Assembly (NCBI GenBank): GCA_016927895.1
Contig: JAFGLT010000048.1
Coordinates: 1 to 39,083, forward strand
Direction of reading: 5' to 3'
DNA: 39,083 nucleotides
DNA from: Candidatus Bathyarchaeota archaeon
Lineage (GTDB): Archaea; Thermoproteota; Bathyarchaeia; Bathyarchaeales; Bathycorpusculaceae
In this document: positions 15,634 through 24,595 of the stretch, piece by piece
Position numbering within the stretch: the stretch's first letter is position 1
Layout of the letters: every line of letters begins with the position of its first letter
The notes under the pieces: model-generated
Databases searched by the model: none
Told to the model about the DNA's origin: nothing
Seen by the model: only the letters and a program-made list of their open reading frames with translations
Made by a program: the position numbers and the translations under genes

Positions 15634-16551
15634 TTAGAAAATCCACGGGTGCTTGCGGTGGATGACTTCGCTCACTGCATGTGGGGGGATTATGCCTTCT
15701 TCGCAGATTACGCCGTGGATAAAGTCTCTTCTTGTAACGTCAAACGCGGGATTCCGAATCACCAGTTTTTCTGGTGCGTCCTTCCACACTTCACTTGGGT
15801 TTCGCTCTTCAATTTGCGAGTAATCCCCGCAAACCGTAGCAGGGTCAAACTTTAACAGTTCCGCGACAACATAGAATGGCTTTCTTGCCTCGTGCGATAG
15901 CAGCGCGATGGTTCCTGTGCCAATCTTGTTGATGACATTTCCCTCGGAGGTTATGGCGTCGGCACCCACAATCACAAGGTCAGCGTTGCGCATAAAGGAA
16001 CGCGCCGCCGAATCCACAATAAACGTCGTATTAATATCGAATGACAGGAGTTCTTTGGCGGTGATTCTGCCTTGAAAAATAGGCCGGGTTTCCGTGCAGA
16101 CCACCTCAAACTTTTTGCCGTCCTCTTTGGCTTTGCGGAGAATATTCGTCACCGTAGACGAGTGACAATGAGTGAAAACCACCATGCCTTCGCGAATCCG
16201 CTTGGCACCTATCTCCGCAATGCAATCTTTTGATGCCTCAAGATTCTTAAGGAACCTACTGGAACTCGAAGCCACGACTTCAGCGAGGGCGCCTACTTTT
16301 TCTTTGTCGCTGCTTTCCACTTGGCTGATTATCCACCGCAACGCGTTTCGCATAAGCGGCTCAGTAGACCTTGAAGCAAACAGGATTTCACGGGCTTTCA
16401 CCAGCTCTTCCATGAATTCCTTCCGCGTTTTGGCAGTTGTTTCCTCTGCTAAGGCTTCAATTGCTTTGATGGCTGCTATAGCAACGTTTCTAGCGCCCTG
16501 CACTTCAAGCTTCCTGATTCTTTCAGCAACAATACGAACTGTCTGCGGCAC
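15634..16551 (-). CDS. Ribose-1,5-bisphosphate isomerase (eIF2B-like family)
   Basis: The 305-residue protein belongs to the eIF2B alpha/beta/delta-like superfamily. THCHSSTV contains the catalytic Cys (129) and GADAI the catalytic Asp (198) known in the Thermococcus enzyme. TEPLMRNALRW and the terminal HRKHPWIF region also fit archaeal R15P isomerase. In archaea it turns ribose-1,5-bisphosphate into ribulose-1,5-bisphosphate between AMP phosphorylase and form III RuBisCO in nucleoside salvage; neither partner is in this window. The GTG start at 16551 has GGTGA just upstream. A true eIF2B-like regulatory role or methylthioribose-1-phosphate isomerase activity is less likely. Confidence 0.88.
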   Translation of the reverse strand: MPQTVRIVAERIRKLEVQGARNVAIAAIKAIEALAEETTAKTRKEFMEELVKAREILFASRSTEPLMRNALRWIISQVESSDKEKVGALAEVVASSSSRFLKNLEASKDCIAEIGAKRIREGMVVFTHCHSSTVTNILRKAKEDGKKFEVVCTETRPIFQGRITAKELLSFDINTTFIVDSAARSFMRNADLVIVGADAITSEGNVINKIGTGTIALLSHEARKPFYVVAELLKFDPATVCGDYSQIEERNPSEVWKDAPEKLVIRNPAFDVTRRDFIHGVICEEGIIPPHAVSEVIHRKHPWIF

Positions 16552-16583
16552 ACAAATTCACCCTTTTTTCACTATTACACGGC

Positions 16584-16608
16584 GAAGCATATAAGGCAAT
16601 TTAAACAA
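16584..16608. promoter_or_regulatory. Divergent promoter region: R15P isomerase and GH3-like gene
   Basis: CATATAAGG near 16588-16596 reads as a TATA box on minus for the R15P isomerase gene. AATTTAAAC near 16599-16607 reads as one on plus, about 25 bp before the ATG at 16627, which would give a leaderless GH3-like transcript. The two boxes nearly touch, so the two genes may be coordinated or compete for TBP. Confidence 0.45.
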
Positions 16609-16626
16609 GTTGCTAGGCGAAAACAA

Positions 16627-17766
16627 ATGATGCCTGACGAAGACACTATCAACAGCATTTTGCAGCCGATTATTGGTCCGTGGTACAAGTCGCTTGAGAA
16701 CCCGCAGAAAGCGCAGGAACAGGTTCTCGGCGAGCTACTGAAGAAGTACGCGGACACGGACTACGGAAAAAGCCACAGCGCCCCCGAAATCAAGAGCATC
16801 AGCGAATACCAAAAGAACTTTCCAGTGATAGACTACAAGGGGCTGCTGCCTTACTTCGCACAGGTCAAAGAGGGCAACTACAACGTAATTCTATCTGAAC
16901 CGCCCGAGTGCTGGGTGATGACGAGAGGCTCAACCGGAAGCGCCAAGGTATTGCCCGCCACGCAGACGCATCTGAAACAGATTTTCACGTGCGGAGCAAG
17001 AGCGCTCATAAACTACGCACTACGAAAAAAGGACTTTGAAGTCTTCACAGGCGACATACTAAACCTGAATTTTCCATCAAGCGTCCACACCATGACCTCC
17101 GAAGGACGCGAAGTCACTTACGGCTATAGCTCCGGAACCTACGCTAGGCTCAACCCCATGTTCGACAGGGTCAGCCTGATACCAAAACAAGAAGAAATAG
17201 ACAAGTTGGGCTCGGGAATAGGAAGAACCGACTGGGAGAAACGATTCGAACTAGTCTACCAGCAAGCGCTCGGCAAGGACGTCACCGCCACCATGGGCGT
17301 CACACCCGTAATCTTCGCTTTTGCGAAGTATATCAAACGGAAACACGGGAAAAAGCCTGCTGACCTTTGGAACTTCAAAGCGTTGTTCTGCACCAGCGTA
17401 CGCAAAATACAGTTCAAATACGCCAAAATCCTGAGAAAATACTTTGGACCCGCACCAGTCGTGGAGATGTACACTGCAACAGAAGGAGTTTTCGCCCAGC
17501 AGCTGGACGACCTGCCTTACATTACGCCTAACTATGATGGCTACTTTTTTGAGGTGGAAACTGGAAGCGGCGTGAAAATGATGCATGACCTTAAACGCGG
17601 CGAATGGGGAAACCTACTAATTTCGTCGTGCATGTTTCCTCGTTACTCTATCGGTGACATGATAGAAGCAGCTGGCAAAGACTATTTCCGTGTCTTCGGG
17701 AGAAAAAACTCGCTAACGCTTCTGGAACACAGATTGTACCGACTGTTTCTGGGTTGGTTGCTCTAA
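16627..17766 (+). CDS. GH3 (auxin-responsive promoter)-family acyl-adenylating protein, short form
   Basis: The 379-residue protein matches the large domain of the GH3 family of adenylate-forming enzymes. The phosphate-binding motif is TRGSTGSAKVLPAT; MYTATEG is the second ATP motif; YSIGDMIEAAGKDYFRVFGRKN is the third. Plant GH3 proteins join amino acids to acyl acids such as auxin; archaeal substrates are unknown. Full-length GH3 proteins have about 550-600 residues, so the mobile C-terminal domain is missing here and the chain ends in LLEHRLYRLFLGWLL. Either the short form is natural in this lineage or the 3' end is broken. It overlaps the convergent zinc-ribbon gene by 4 bp. Confidence 0.78.
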   Translation: MMPDEDTINSILQPIIGPWYKSLENPQKAQEQVLGELLKKYADTDYGKSHSAPEIKSISEYQKNFPVIDYKGLLPYFAQVKEGNYNVILSEPPECWVMTRGSTGSAKVLPATQTHLKQIFTCGARALINYALRKKDFEVFTGDILNLNFPSSVHTMTSEGREVTYGYSSGTYARLNPMFDRVSLIPKQEEIDKLGSGIGRTDWEKRFELVYQQALGKDVTATMGVTPVIFAFAKYIKRKHGKKPADLWNFKALFCTSVRKIQFKYAKILRKYFGPAPVVEMYTATEGVFAQQLDDLPYITPNYDGYFFEVETGSGVKMMHDLKRGEWGNLLISSCMFPRYSIGDMIEAAGKDYFRVFGRKNSLTLLEHRLYRLFLGWLL

Positions 17767-18158
17767 GAAGGAGGCGGATACCGCTTCCGTGCCGTGCTCG
17801 CGAAGTAAACAGCAGTGATTATGACTACAACGCCGACTATCAAGAGCACTAAAGCCCAGCTAATTCCTGATGTGATAATGTTAGAGATTTGAAGTAGCGC
17901 GAAGAAACCAATGAGTATAAGGATTACGCCGCCAACCAACCAGCCTACGTACCCGTACTCCCCCTTCTCATGCTTTTCGCCTTTCTCAGGCTCCTGCTTC
18001 TCCTGCTTTTCCTGCTTCTCGCCCTTCTCAGCTTTCTCGCTTCTCTGCCGAACTGGAGCCGCCTGCACAGGGGCAGCCGCTTTCAACGGAGCCCCGCATC
18101 TGGGGCAGAAAGCCATAGCCTCGTCAACTTCATTACCGCATTTCGGACAATAAACCAT
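17763..18158 (-). CDS. Zinc-ribbon membrane protein with charged repeat linker
   Basis: Residues 3-22 form a zinc ribbon (YCPKCGNEVDEAMAFCPRCG). An Ala/Pro stretch and a low-complexity linker of repeated EKGEKQEKQEKQEPEKGEKHE follow. Two hydrophobic helices close the protein (about residues 72-92 and 100-120), with a basic RKRYPPPS end. This is a common archaeal type with a cytoplasmic metal domain tethered to the membrane; function unknown. The 3' end overlaps the GH3-like gene by 4 bp. The repeat linker is visible in the DNA as a CTTCTCCTGCTTTTC-type repeat near 17970-18040. Confidence 0.65.
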   Translation of the reverse strand: MVYCPKCGNEVDEAMAFCPRCGAPLKAAAPVQAAPVRQRSEKAEKGEKQEKQEKQEPEKGEKHEKGEYGYVGWLVGGVILILIGFFALLQISNIITSGISWALVLLIVGVVVIITAVYFASTARKRYPPPS

Positions 18159-18281
18159 AAACCCATACCCTCTCCTAATCTTCTATTAAATCGTAAGTAT
18201 TTAAAACATGTACCTGCTCGGCTGCAAAAAAGACAAGTTTTATGTGCTCAAGACGCAATAGTCGAGTAGGGAGAAAGGAAA

Positions 18282-18785
18282 TTGAATGAGAATCTTAACA
18301 CGCGAAGTAGTGCGTATAAGGCTCAAGAGCGACTGTTTTCGGCACTATCGGCAGGCAGTTTCTTCATTCTGCTTGGATTAGTTTACGTGATCAACCTACC
18401 TTCTAGCCTTTGGGACGCAGTCTTCGACTTTTTCGGTAGCCTCAGCATAGCCCGCGTTCCCACCACAGGCATATACCTGCCAGCACCAACTAACCCAATG
18501 GCTCACACCGTGCTGTACAGCGCAGTATTCCAGTTCTGCATAGGCTTAGGCATCTTACAAATAATATTCCTGCTGCTGAGGCTCATGATGAACTCGCCAA
18601 TCAGCAAGACGGCGGAAACAATGGGCAACCTCGTTTACTGGTTCGGCGCAGGCTACCTCGTAACAACGTACCTCAACAGCACCGCCAACACAAGCGACTG
18701 GTTCGTGTTCTGGGCTGGAATCCTAGTCATTCTCGGCTTATCATTCGTCGCCAGAGCTTTCGTTCTCTTCGCAAAAAGAAAGTAA
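18282..18785 (+). CDS. Four-helix membrane protein, function unknown
   Basis: The 167-residue protein has four predicted membrane helices (about residues 20-45, 73-100, 112-130 and 138-160), with a polar loop after the first helix containing PTTGIYLPAPTNPM. The start is TTG at 18282 after GGGAGAAAGGAAA; an ATG four bases downstream is in another frame. I do not recognise the family. It sits alone between convergent or divergent genes, with TATA-like sequences near 18180-18200. Its neighbours do not suggest a function. Confidence 0.6.
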   Translation: MNENLNTRSSAYKAQERLFSALSAGSFFILLGLVYVINLPSSLWDAVFDFFGSLSIARVPTTGIYLPAPTNPMAHTVLYSAVFQFCIGLGILQIIFLLLRLMMNSPISKTAETMGNLVYWFGAGYLVTTYLNSTANTSDWFVFWAGILVILGLSFVARAFVLFAKRK

Positions 18786-18794
18786 ACGACTGAA

Positions 18795-19529
18795 CTAATG
18801 AAACCTCAGATGCCACCACAGAGTAAGTATCTGCAAACCCATATGCCATGAGTCGTGAAGAAGCCTCACTTTCGTTTCGCGCCCACTCTTCCACAAAACT
18901 GGAATCTCTTTTATTCTGTAGCCCCTACGGTAAGCCCTGACAAGAAGCTCAGTGTCCCAGAACCAGTGACCCGCCTCTACTTCGTCAAGCAGCTTCATAA
19001 GGGGCTCTCGCCGGAACGCTTTGAACCCACATTGATGATCCTTAACTTTAGAGCCTAAAACCGTTCTAACCATGAAATTGTAAGTTTTAGAAGCAATATT
19101 CCTAGTGCCGCTTCTTTCAACGTTGCTTTCAGGAAGCAGTCTTGAACCAGTGGCGAAGTCGTACCCTTCCCTGTCAACACTGTTAATCAGTTCTTTCAGC
19201 TGCCTCACGTCAGTCGCTAAATCTACATCCATATAAACGAGGATTTCACCATTCGACTGTCTGAAGGCGTTCTTCAAGGCTTTCCCTCTTCCAAGCCGCT
19301 TTTCCGCGTGAAGATGCCACACAGTAGACAACCTTTCCGAAAGCTCATCAGCTTTTTTGTCAGTTCCATCTGTACTGCCGTCTTCCGCGATTACAATCTC
19401 GTAAGCCTCATTGTACTCGTCAAGGATTTTTGTTATTTCCGACACTGCAGGCTCCAATGCGTCTGCTTCATTGTGCGCTGGGAGAACCACTGAAACCTTC
19501 ACGCGGCTGCGACTCACATCTTTTTTCAC
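18795..19529 (-). CDS. Family 2 glycosyltransferase, Alg5/Dpm1-like (dolichyl-phosphate sugar synthase)
   Basis: The 244-residue GT-A protein has VVLPAHNEADAL, EDGSTDGT, the metal-binding DVD (residues 101-103) in YMDVDLATD, then TGSRLLPES and HQCGFKAFRRE. GHWFWDTELLVRA and IKEIPVLW are typical of Alg5/Dpm1 relatives, which transfer a hexose from UDP- or GDP-sugar to dolichyl phosphate. There is no C-terminal membrane helix, so it works at the inner face as a peripheral enzyme. The GTG start is 2 bp from the PMT stop, last in the minus-strand operon. It probably makes the lipid-linked sugar donor used by the GT-C enzymes upstream; the sugar is unknown. Confidence 0.85.
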   Translation of the reverse strand: MKKDVSRSRVKVSVVLPAHNEADALEPAVSEITKILDEYNEAYEIVIAEDGSTDGTDKKADELSERLSTVWHLHAEKRLGRGKALKNAFRQSNGEILVYMDVDLATDVRQLKELINSVDREGYDFATGSRLLPESNVERSGTRNIASKTYNFMVRTVLGSKVKDHQCGFKAFRREPLMKLLDEVEAGHWFWDTELLVRAYRRGYRIKEIPVLWKSGRETKVRLLHDSWHMGLQILTLWWHLRFH

Positions 19530-19531
19530 GT

Positions 19532-21274
19532 TCAGAACACCCAGCTCTCAAACCATTTCAAACTGTCAATCCACGAGTCAGACGCAGGTATCCCAGAAAC
19601 AACGGTGTAAAACAGCCCGAACATAGCCACGGTAACTGCAAAACAAGCTATCGCCGCCACCTTAACCCATCTGTTGCTCCAGTATTTGCTTATGAAATAC
19701 GCTGATGCCAAGCAGAAAAACGGCACATTAACATAAAAGTGGTAGATGAACGTGACCCTTGAAATGAACACGTAGGGAACCCACTGGAAAAAGAAAAACA
19801 CCGGAATGAATATGGCGGGTAAACCTATCTTGCCCAGTTGCTTAGCTCCCCTCTTTACGATTTCAACCAACGCGAAAACTGAGATGCCTATTACACACGC
19901 GAAACCAACCCACCACACCGCTGGGTTACCTAACAACACAATCGTAGACTTTGCACTACTGGGCAAGTATGACACGGAAAGCCATAGAGGCTTGAGCATT
20001 AACGGCCAGCTCCACCATGGAGACGAAAAAGCGTGAGTAGCCGTCAACGTTGAATGATAGCCGTACATTGACCCCTGCAGGTTTACAACTTCGATTATTG
20101 AGCGGCCGGCAAGCATGTCCGGGATGTAAGTTAAGAAGTAAATGAGCACAGCCACAAGTGCAAACCCGAGAACCATGGCGTATGGGTGGTTCGAGAACGT
20201 GTTGAGTTTGTCCAACCAGCCTTTCTTCACCTTTGCCACTTCTCTGAGCCTCAGCACGACGAGAATAGCTAATTGGGCTGCAAAACCGTAAAGCACAACC
20301 CACTTAGTTGAAAAGCCAAGCGCGAAAAACACGAACGCCCAGAACAGCGGCTGAACAGGGGCATTCCACCCGTTTTTCAGCACGTCCTTGAGGTAAATCA
20401 GGAAGAAAAGTTGTGACGCCAACGAAAAGAAGACGACGTAGGTGTCAGCGGTTGCCATCCGCGCCATGGTGAAATGCATGAAGTCGAAGGCTAACAGGAA
20501 AGCGGCGGCTGAAGCGCCTATCCATGTTCCCAAAAGTTTCTTTCCCAAAATGTAAATCACGGGTATCATCAACGTAGCCGCGATGACGCCCATTATTCGC
20601 CACCCGAACGGGTTATACCCGAACGCCACTATTCCAGAGGCAAGAATTAGTTTTCCCAGAGGCGGATGCGTCCACTCGTACGGCACCTGTAGGTTAAGGT
20701 ACTGCTCCGCGCTTTTGACAAAGTAGATTTCGTCGAAGTAGGTTTCAGTCATGTAGGTAATTGGGTACTGAACCGTATCCTGTTCATCGATTAGCATGGA
20801 CAAATTCTGGTTTCCAGAATCAACGCCGCTGACGCTCGCAACTGAAATTTGTTGACTATCTTCATTTATGACGGCTAATTCAGAGATTATAACGCTAGAG
20901 GGCGATTCAGTAAAGGCTAATTTTATGTACTGTGTGGTCTGTTGGATGGTGATTTCATACCATTTGTAATAGTCCCCAGACCATGTTCCCTGATTGTATG
21001 GATAAAGAATATTCGAAGCAATCACTTGCCAACTCTCAGGCGACCCTACGGAAACCGTGATGTTGAAGTGCCCATCCTTAAACAACAGATTAACAGAGTT
21101 TACATCGTTAACACTTCCTAAGTCAACAGTAAAACTTTGCCCTGAAGAAAACTGCGCCGTAGTTATCGGCGTTTGTGTCATGCCCAAATTCCAAACCGCA
21201 AGAGAGAAGAAAACTGTTGAAAGCACAACAATTGTTAACAAATCTCGCTTATTGAGGTCTAACTTGATTTTCAT
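19532..21274 (-). CDS. PMT-family dolichyl-phosphate-mannose-protein mannosyltransferase-like protein
   Basis: The 580-residue membrane protein begins with one helix, then has a beta-rich insert (about residues 37-150) resembling a galactose-binding or discoidin-like fold. The PMT catalytic loop follows: the acidic pair in ETYFDEIYF (Asp191-Glu192) and THPPLGK (212-218), then about nine more helices. PMT enzymes use a dolichyl-phosphate sugar to O-glycosylate proteins outside the membrane. The extracytoplasmic insert between helix 1 and the catalytic loop is unusual and may bind substrate glycans. The ATG follows AAAGGAGA and overlaps the upstream GT-C gene by 26 bp; the GT2 gene follows after 2 bp. 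Confidence 0.85.
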   Translation of the reverse strand: MKIKLDLNKRDLLTIVVLSTVFFSLAVWNLGMTQTPITTAQFSSGQSFTVDLGSVNDVNSVNLLFKDGHFNITVSVGSPESWQVIASNILYPYNQGTWSGDYYKWYEITIQQTTQYIKLAFTESPSSVIISELAVINEDSQQISVASVSGVDSGNQNLSMLIDEQDTVQYPITYMTETYFDEIYFVKSAEQYLNLQVPYEWTHPPLGKLILASGIVAFGYNPFGWRIMGVIAATLMIPVIYILGKKLLGTWIGASAAAFLLAFDFMHFTMARMATADTYVVFFSLASQLFFLIYLKDVLKNGWNAPVQPLFWAFVFFALGFSTKWVVLYGFAAQLAILVVLRLREVAKVKKGWLDKLNTFSNHPYAMVLGFALVAVLIYFLTYIPDMLAGRSIIEVVNLQGSMYGYHSTLTATHAFSSPWWSWPLMLKPLWLSVSYLPSSAKSTIVLLGNPAVWWVGFACVIGISVFALVEIVKRGAKQLGKIGLPAIFIPVFFFFQWVPYVFISRVTFIYHFYVNVPFFCLASAYFISKYWSNRWVKVAAIACFAVTVAMFGLFYTVVSGIPASDSWIDSLKWFESWVF

Positions 21275-22535
21275 TCTCCTTTCCCTCTTGCTTTGTTCTG
21301 CCTTTTTTGATAGGGTTTATTATGGACCACGACCGACCCCGAAGCTCGTCCCACATCATCACTAAAACGTATAGAAACACTAGTAAATTAATCACGCTCA
21401 CCGCTAAAACCACGGGGTCACCACTGAGATCTGGACTATATCCAGAAGCGCTATAGACGTTGAGCCAGTAAAGGACGTAAGCTTGGTTGACGAAGCAAGT
21501 CGCCGTTAAAATCCCGTATAGCGGGCGCGTCTTTTTGAGAAACATGAACATTAAAGCCAAGATGCTTAGCGCGGGGAACAAGTACCGTTCGTGAATCCTC
21601 GTTGGAAGCATAAAGAAGCCGAAAAAGAGCATGAACGCTGAGAAAAGCACAAGCATCTCTCCTGAAACGTTAAAGCGTTTATACAAAACGTATAAGGTGA
21701 AAGCCGTGAAGGCTCCGAAGAGTACCCACCCTACAATGAAAAGGTTTCCATCAGGCACCCATAAGCCGCCTAAAGCCCACATGTTGAACGCGTTTACGGA
21801 AGTAACCTCGTAACCGCCGTAGGCTCCAAAGTAAATATCAGTCAAGAAAGTTACGGGGTTGCTCCATTCAAAGGGGATAATCACCGCGAAAAGCGTTACC
21901 GCCCCAGCTAGAATTGAAGTTAACAGGCGCCGCCACCCTTTCTTCTTAAGAATCAGGAACACAATCAACGGCAACAACGCTATGCTTTGCGGTTTTGCCA
22001 AGACTCCTAGAATGTACGTTATGGCTGACAACTCAGGTTTAGAAGCTAACGCCAACATTAAGGACAGGACAAGGAGAAACGTGTAAATCGCGTCGAACTG
22101 ACCCCACACTGCACCGTTAAAGACCACAGCAGGGTTAAACGCGTAAAGAGCTGTAGCTAGCAAGGCTGACCTATAATCTAAGCGTTTTCTCACGAAAACG
22201 TAAATCAGAAACGCGGTTGCGGTATCGAAAAGGTTCGGAAGAAGCTTGATTATGGGATATATAGCGGGTGCTCCAGAAAGCGAAAGCGCCTTGGCTATTG
22301 AGCCGAAACCCCAAAAGAAGTAGACGTTTAAAGGCGGGTAGTCGCACCAGATTGCTACGCTGTAAAAAACTCTTGGACCATTATCCGCTGCAGTGTTGAA
22401 CCAGTACGCGAAAGTAGTCATGTCGTTTGCGTAGCCTTGCGTTGGAAACAAGAGAAACCTGATTAGAAACGAAAGCGCCAGTAGCCCTGCCAAATTTATG
22501 GCTTCGCGTTTTTCAAACGGAAAGTTGATGTCCAT
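21249..22535 (-). CDS. GT-C family membrane glycosyltransferase
   Basis: This 428-residue polytopic protein has about ten helices and GT-C signatures: TFAYWFNTAADNGP then WCDYPPLNVYFFWG near the N-terminus, ALYAFNPAVVFNGAVWGQFDAIYT in the middle and RIHERYLFPALSIL late. These place it near the ALG6/PIG-M/DUF2029-type mannosyl- or glucosyltransferases that use lipid-linked sugars. The charged C-terminal 30 residues are cytoplasmic. GAGGGGAAAAA precedes the ATG. It is the second gene of a four-gene glycosylation operon and overlaps PMT. The acceptor (glycolipid or lipid-linked oligosaccharide) is unknown. Confidence 0.78.
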   Translation of the reverse strand: MDINFPFEKREAINLAGLLALSFLIRFLLFPTQGYANDMTTFAYWFNTAADNGPRVFYSVAIWCDYPPLNVYFFWGFGSIAKALSLSGAPAIYPIIKLLPNLFDTATAFLIYVFVRKRLDYRSALLATALYAFNPAVVFNGAVWGQFDAIYTFLLVLSLMLALASKPELSAITYILGVLAKPQSIALLPLIVFLILKKKGWRRLLTSILAGAVTLFAVIIPFEWSNPVTFLTDIYFGAYGGYEVTSVNAFNMWALGGLWVPDGNLFIVGWVLFGAFTAFTLYVLYKRFNVSGEMLVLFSAFMLFFGFFMLPTRIHERYLFPALSILALMFMFLKKTRPLYGILTATCFVNQAYVLYWLNVYSASGYSPDLSGDPVVLAVSVINLLVFLYVLVMMWDELRGRSWSIINPIKKGRTKQEGKENENQVRPQ

Positions 22536-22621
22536 TTTTCCCCTCTGATGTTTTATTCATAGCGTCCGAATAAAAGCGTTTTTTAAGAAACCGTGACACT
22601 GTCCTTTCAACTTCCTGCGCC

Positions 22622-24526
22622 TCAGTAGGCTACTTTGTATACTTGAACGGTTTCGCTGTAAACAGGTTCTAGCCATTCTATACTGTTAAACCTTGCAACG
22701 CATCCTGGATAATGGCTTAGCTCGTCGTTACCGACATATATGTACATGACATTGTACGTTTCAATCACCTGTCTTAAATCGTCTTCACTACCCGTGTAGG
22801 CTAAGTCAATATCGTCGAACCGTTTGTCGATGTCTTCAAGTGCTATGCCGTGGCCGTAAGGCCAATTCACGTAGGATGCTACCCTCAGCCGTCCGCCAAT
22901 CATTGTTGGGGGGCAGTGAATGGAATAGTATGTTAAGAAGACTGCTTGTTCTTCAGTGTTGTTTCTGACCCACATGCCTAAATTGTATTCATCCCAGCTT
23001 GCCGCTTGACTGCTTGTTCCAACGTTATATGTGATGACGCTGGCAGTCGTTAAAACGGAAAGCAAAAGCAGAACCAGCGCCAAGCTTTTTCTGATTCTTG
23101 CCAGAGCCGCCCCGCTCAGCACGGCTATGGGAACCCAAGCGAAAATGAAGAACTTGTACATATCCCAGGAGTTCGGCGTGATAGAAATGATGTTTGGAGC
23201 TAGAAACAGCATAACGAAGACGATTTTCAGAATGGTTCCCTTAACTTTTGTAATGAAGATGAAAGAGAGAAGAAATGGGATGCCGAGGTTCACAATGTAA
23301 AACAGAACGGGGTTATCCTTCAAGAAGCTTAACGCCCATAGTGGAGCAAACGTGATTGCCGCTGAAGAGCTGCTGGAAACAAGAAACGGCAACGCTATGA
23401 CCGCGGAAACCAGAAAGTACAGGTGATGCCGTTTGAAGAAGTTGCTATTTAACAGGAGGCTGACGAAGTAGGCGGCGTAGGCGCAAATGAAGGATACTGC
23501 GTGGAAAGGAAACAGCAAACCAGTAACGACGCCTGCTAGAATGACCTTGTTCTTGTCTTCCATGTCTCTCAACAGGGCCAAAACGAATGCAAAAACAGGC
23601 AAACCTATCAGCATTGGTCTCTGCTGCAACAGATTATCAAATATCGGCGGCAAACCGAGGAACCCGTTATACTGGTACATGTAATTCGTTGCGGCATTAA
23701 ATTCTCCGCCGGTTAACGCTGAAAAAAGACCAATATAGCTTAAGCCCCAGCCGAACGTTGCTATGACCGTGGCTAAGATTGCCCCGCGTTTTCCGTTCAC
23801 CCTTGCCAAAGAGTAGACTGACAAGGCAAAGACGAGGATGAAGGCGGCGTTCAAAAACGGCAGAAGTTTAGGCAGGAACCCGTAGGTTTTTTCTAAAATG
23901 GCAGTGTGGAAGTCCACAAAATAGTGGTAGTTCATGCTGTCTCCAGCGTAATACGGCATTTCAGGAGGAAAGTTACCATTGTTTATGCTTTCAATTATCT
24001 CGTAGTGCAGGGGTGTGTCTTGCCAGTTTGAACCTGTTATGACTATGCCAAGGTCATTTTCAAACCAGACGCTTCGGTAAAGCACAACTGCGGAGATAAT
24101 GAAAATCAGAAGAAAAATCAGCAACAGCACCTTATTCAGCCGCGTGATTTTGAGAGCATCTTTGAAAGAGTACGCAGATGTTTTCCGCGAATTCACCAGC
24201 CCGTAGAAAACCGCTAAAACAAGAAACGAGGCGAATATGATTTCTCTTGAGTAGCCGAAAGCCAACGACAAGTAGTATATCAGTTGGGTTGAGACTAGGA
24301 CGCTGAAAACTGGAACGAAAACTATGATTTCGTGGAGTTTCAAACTGAAAAACCTGTGGAAAATCAAGCCAGGCACAAGGAAGGTGAAGACTAGCCCAGT
24401 TAACAAGCCTATGTGAACTGAAACAAAAGACACTAGCGGCAATACTACTAAAAGAAAGAACGGCCCGTGTTTCTGCAAAGCCCCCGAAGCCAGGATTTCT
24501 CCAAGTTTACTCGTCTGGAAGGGCAT
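22622..24526 (-). CDS. Large polytopic membrane protein, DUF2298/GT-C-like
   Basis: The 634-residue protein has about thirteen helices and a soluble C-terminal domain (from about residue 510). WQDTPLHYEIIESI then SMNYHYFVDFHTAILE form an extracytoplasmic loop after the fifth helix, and the end (YNVMYIYVGNDELSHYPG, then VYKVAY) resembles the tail of the Chlor_Arch_YYY (DUF2298) family. Such proteins are thought to be GT-C glycosyltransferases. The ATG lies about 25 bp from a TATA-like TTTATAAT near 24545-24552, so this first gene of the glycosylation operon looks leaderless. The 86 bp gap to the next gene is larger than in the rest of the operon. Confidence 0.65.
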   Translation of the reverse strand: MPFQTSKLGEILASGALQKHGPFFLLVVLPLVSFVSVHIGLLTGLVFTFLVPGLIFHRFFSLKLHEIIVFVPVFSVLVSTQLIYYLSLAFGYSREIIFASFLVLAVFYGLVNSRKTSAYSFKDALKITRLNKVLLLIFLLIFIISAVVLYRSVWFENDLGIVITGSNWQDTPLHYEIIESINNGNFPPEMPYYAGDSMNYHYFVDFHTAILEKTYGFLPKLLPFLNAAFILVFALSVYSLARVNGKRGAILATVIATFGWGLSYIGLFSALTGGEFNAATNYMYQYNGFLGLPPIFDNLLQQRPMLIGLPVFAFVLALLRDMEDKNKVILAGVVTGLLFPFHAVSFICAYAAYFVSLLLNSNFFKRHHLYFLVSAVIALPFLVSSSSSAAITFAPLWALSFLKDNPVLFYIVNLGIPFLLSFIFITKVKGTILKIVFVMLFLAPNIISITPNSWDMYKFFIFAWVPIAVLSGAALARIRKSLALVLLLLSVLTTASVITYNVGTSSQAASWDEYNLGMWVRNNTEEQAVFLTYYSIHCPPTMIGGRLRVASYVNWPYGHGIALEDIDKRFDDIDLAYTGSEDDLRQVIETYNVMYIYVGNDELSHYPGCVARFNSIEWLEPVYSETVQVYKVAY

Positions 24527-24595
24527 ATGCTTTAAGAGCGTGCTATGCGATTATAAAATTTGCTTTAACCAAACATTTGAGTCTTGTTTCACTCC

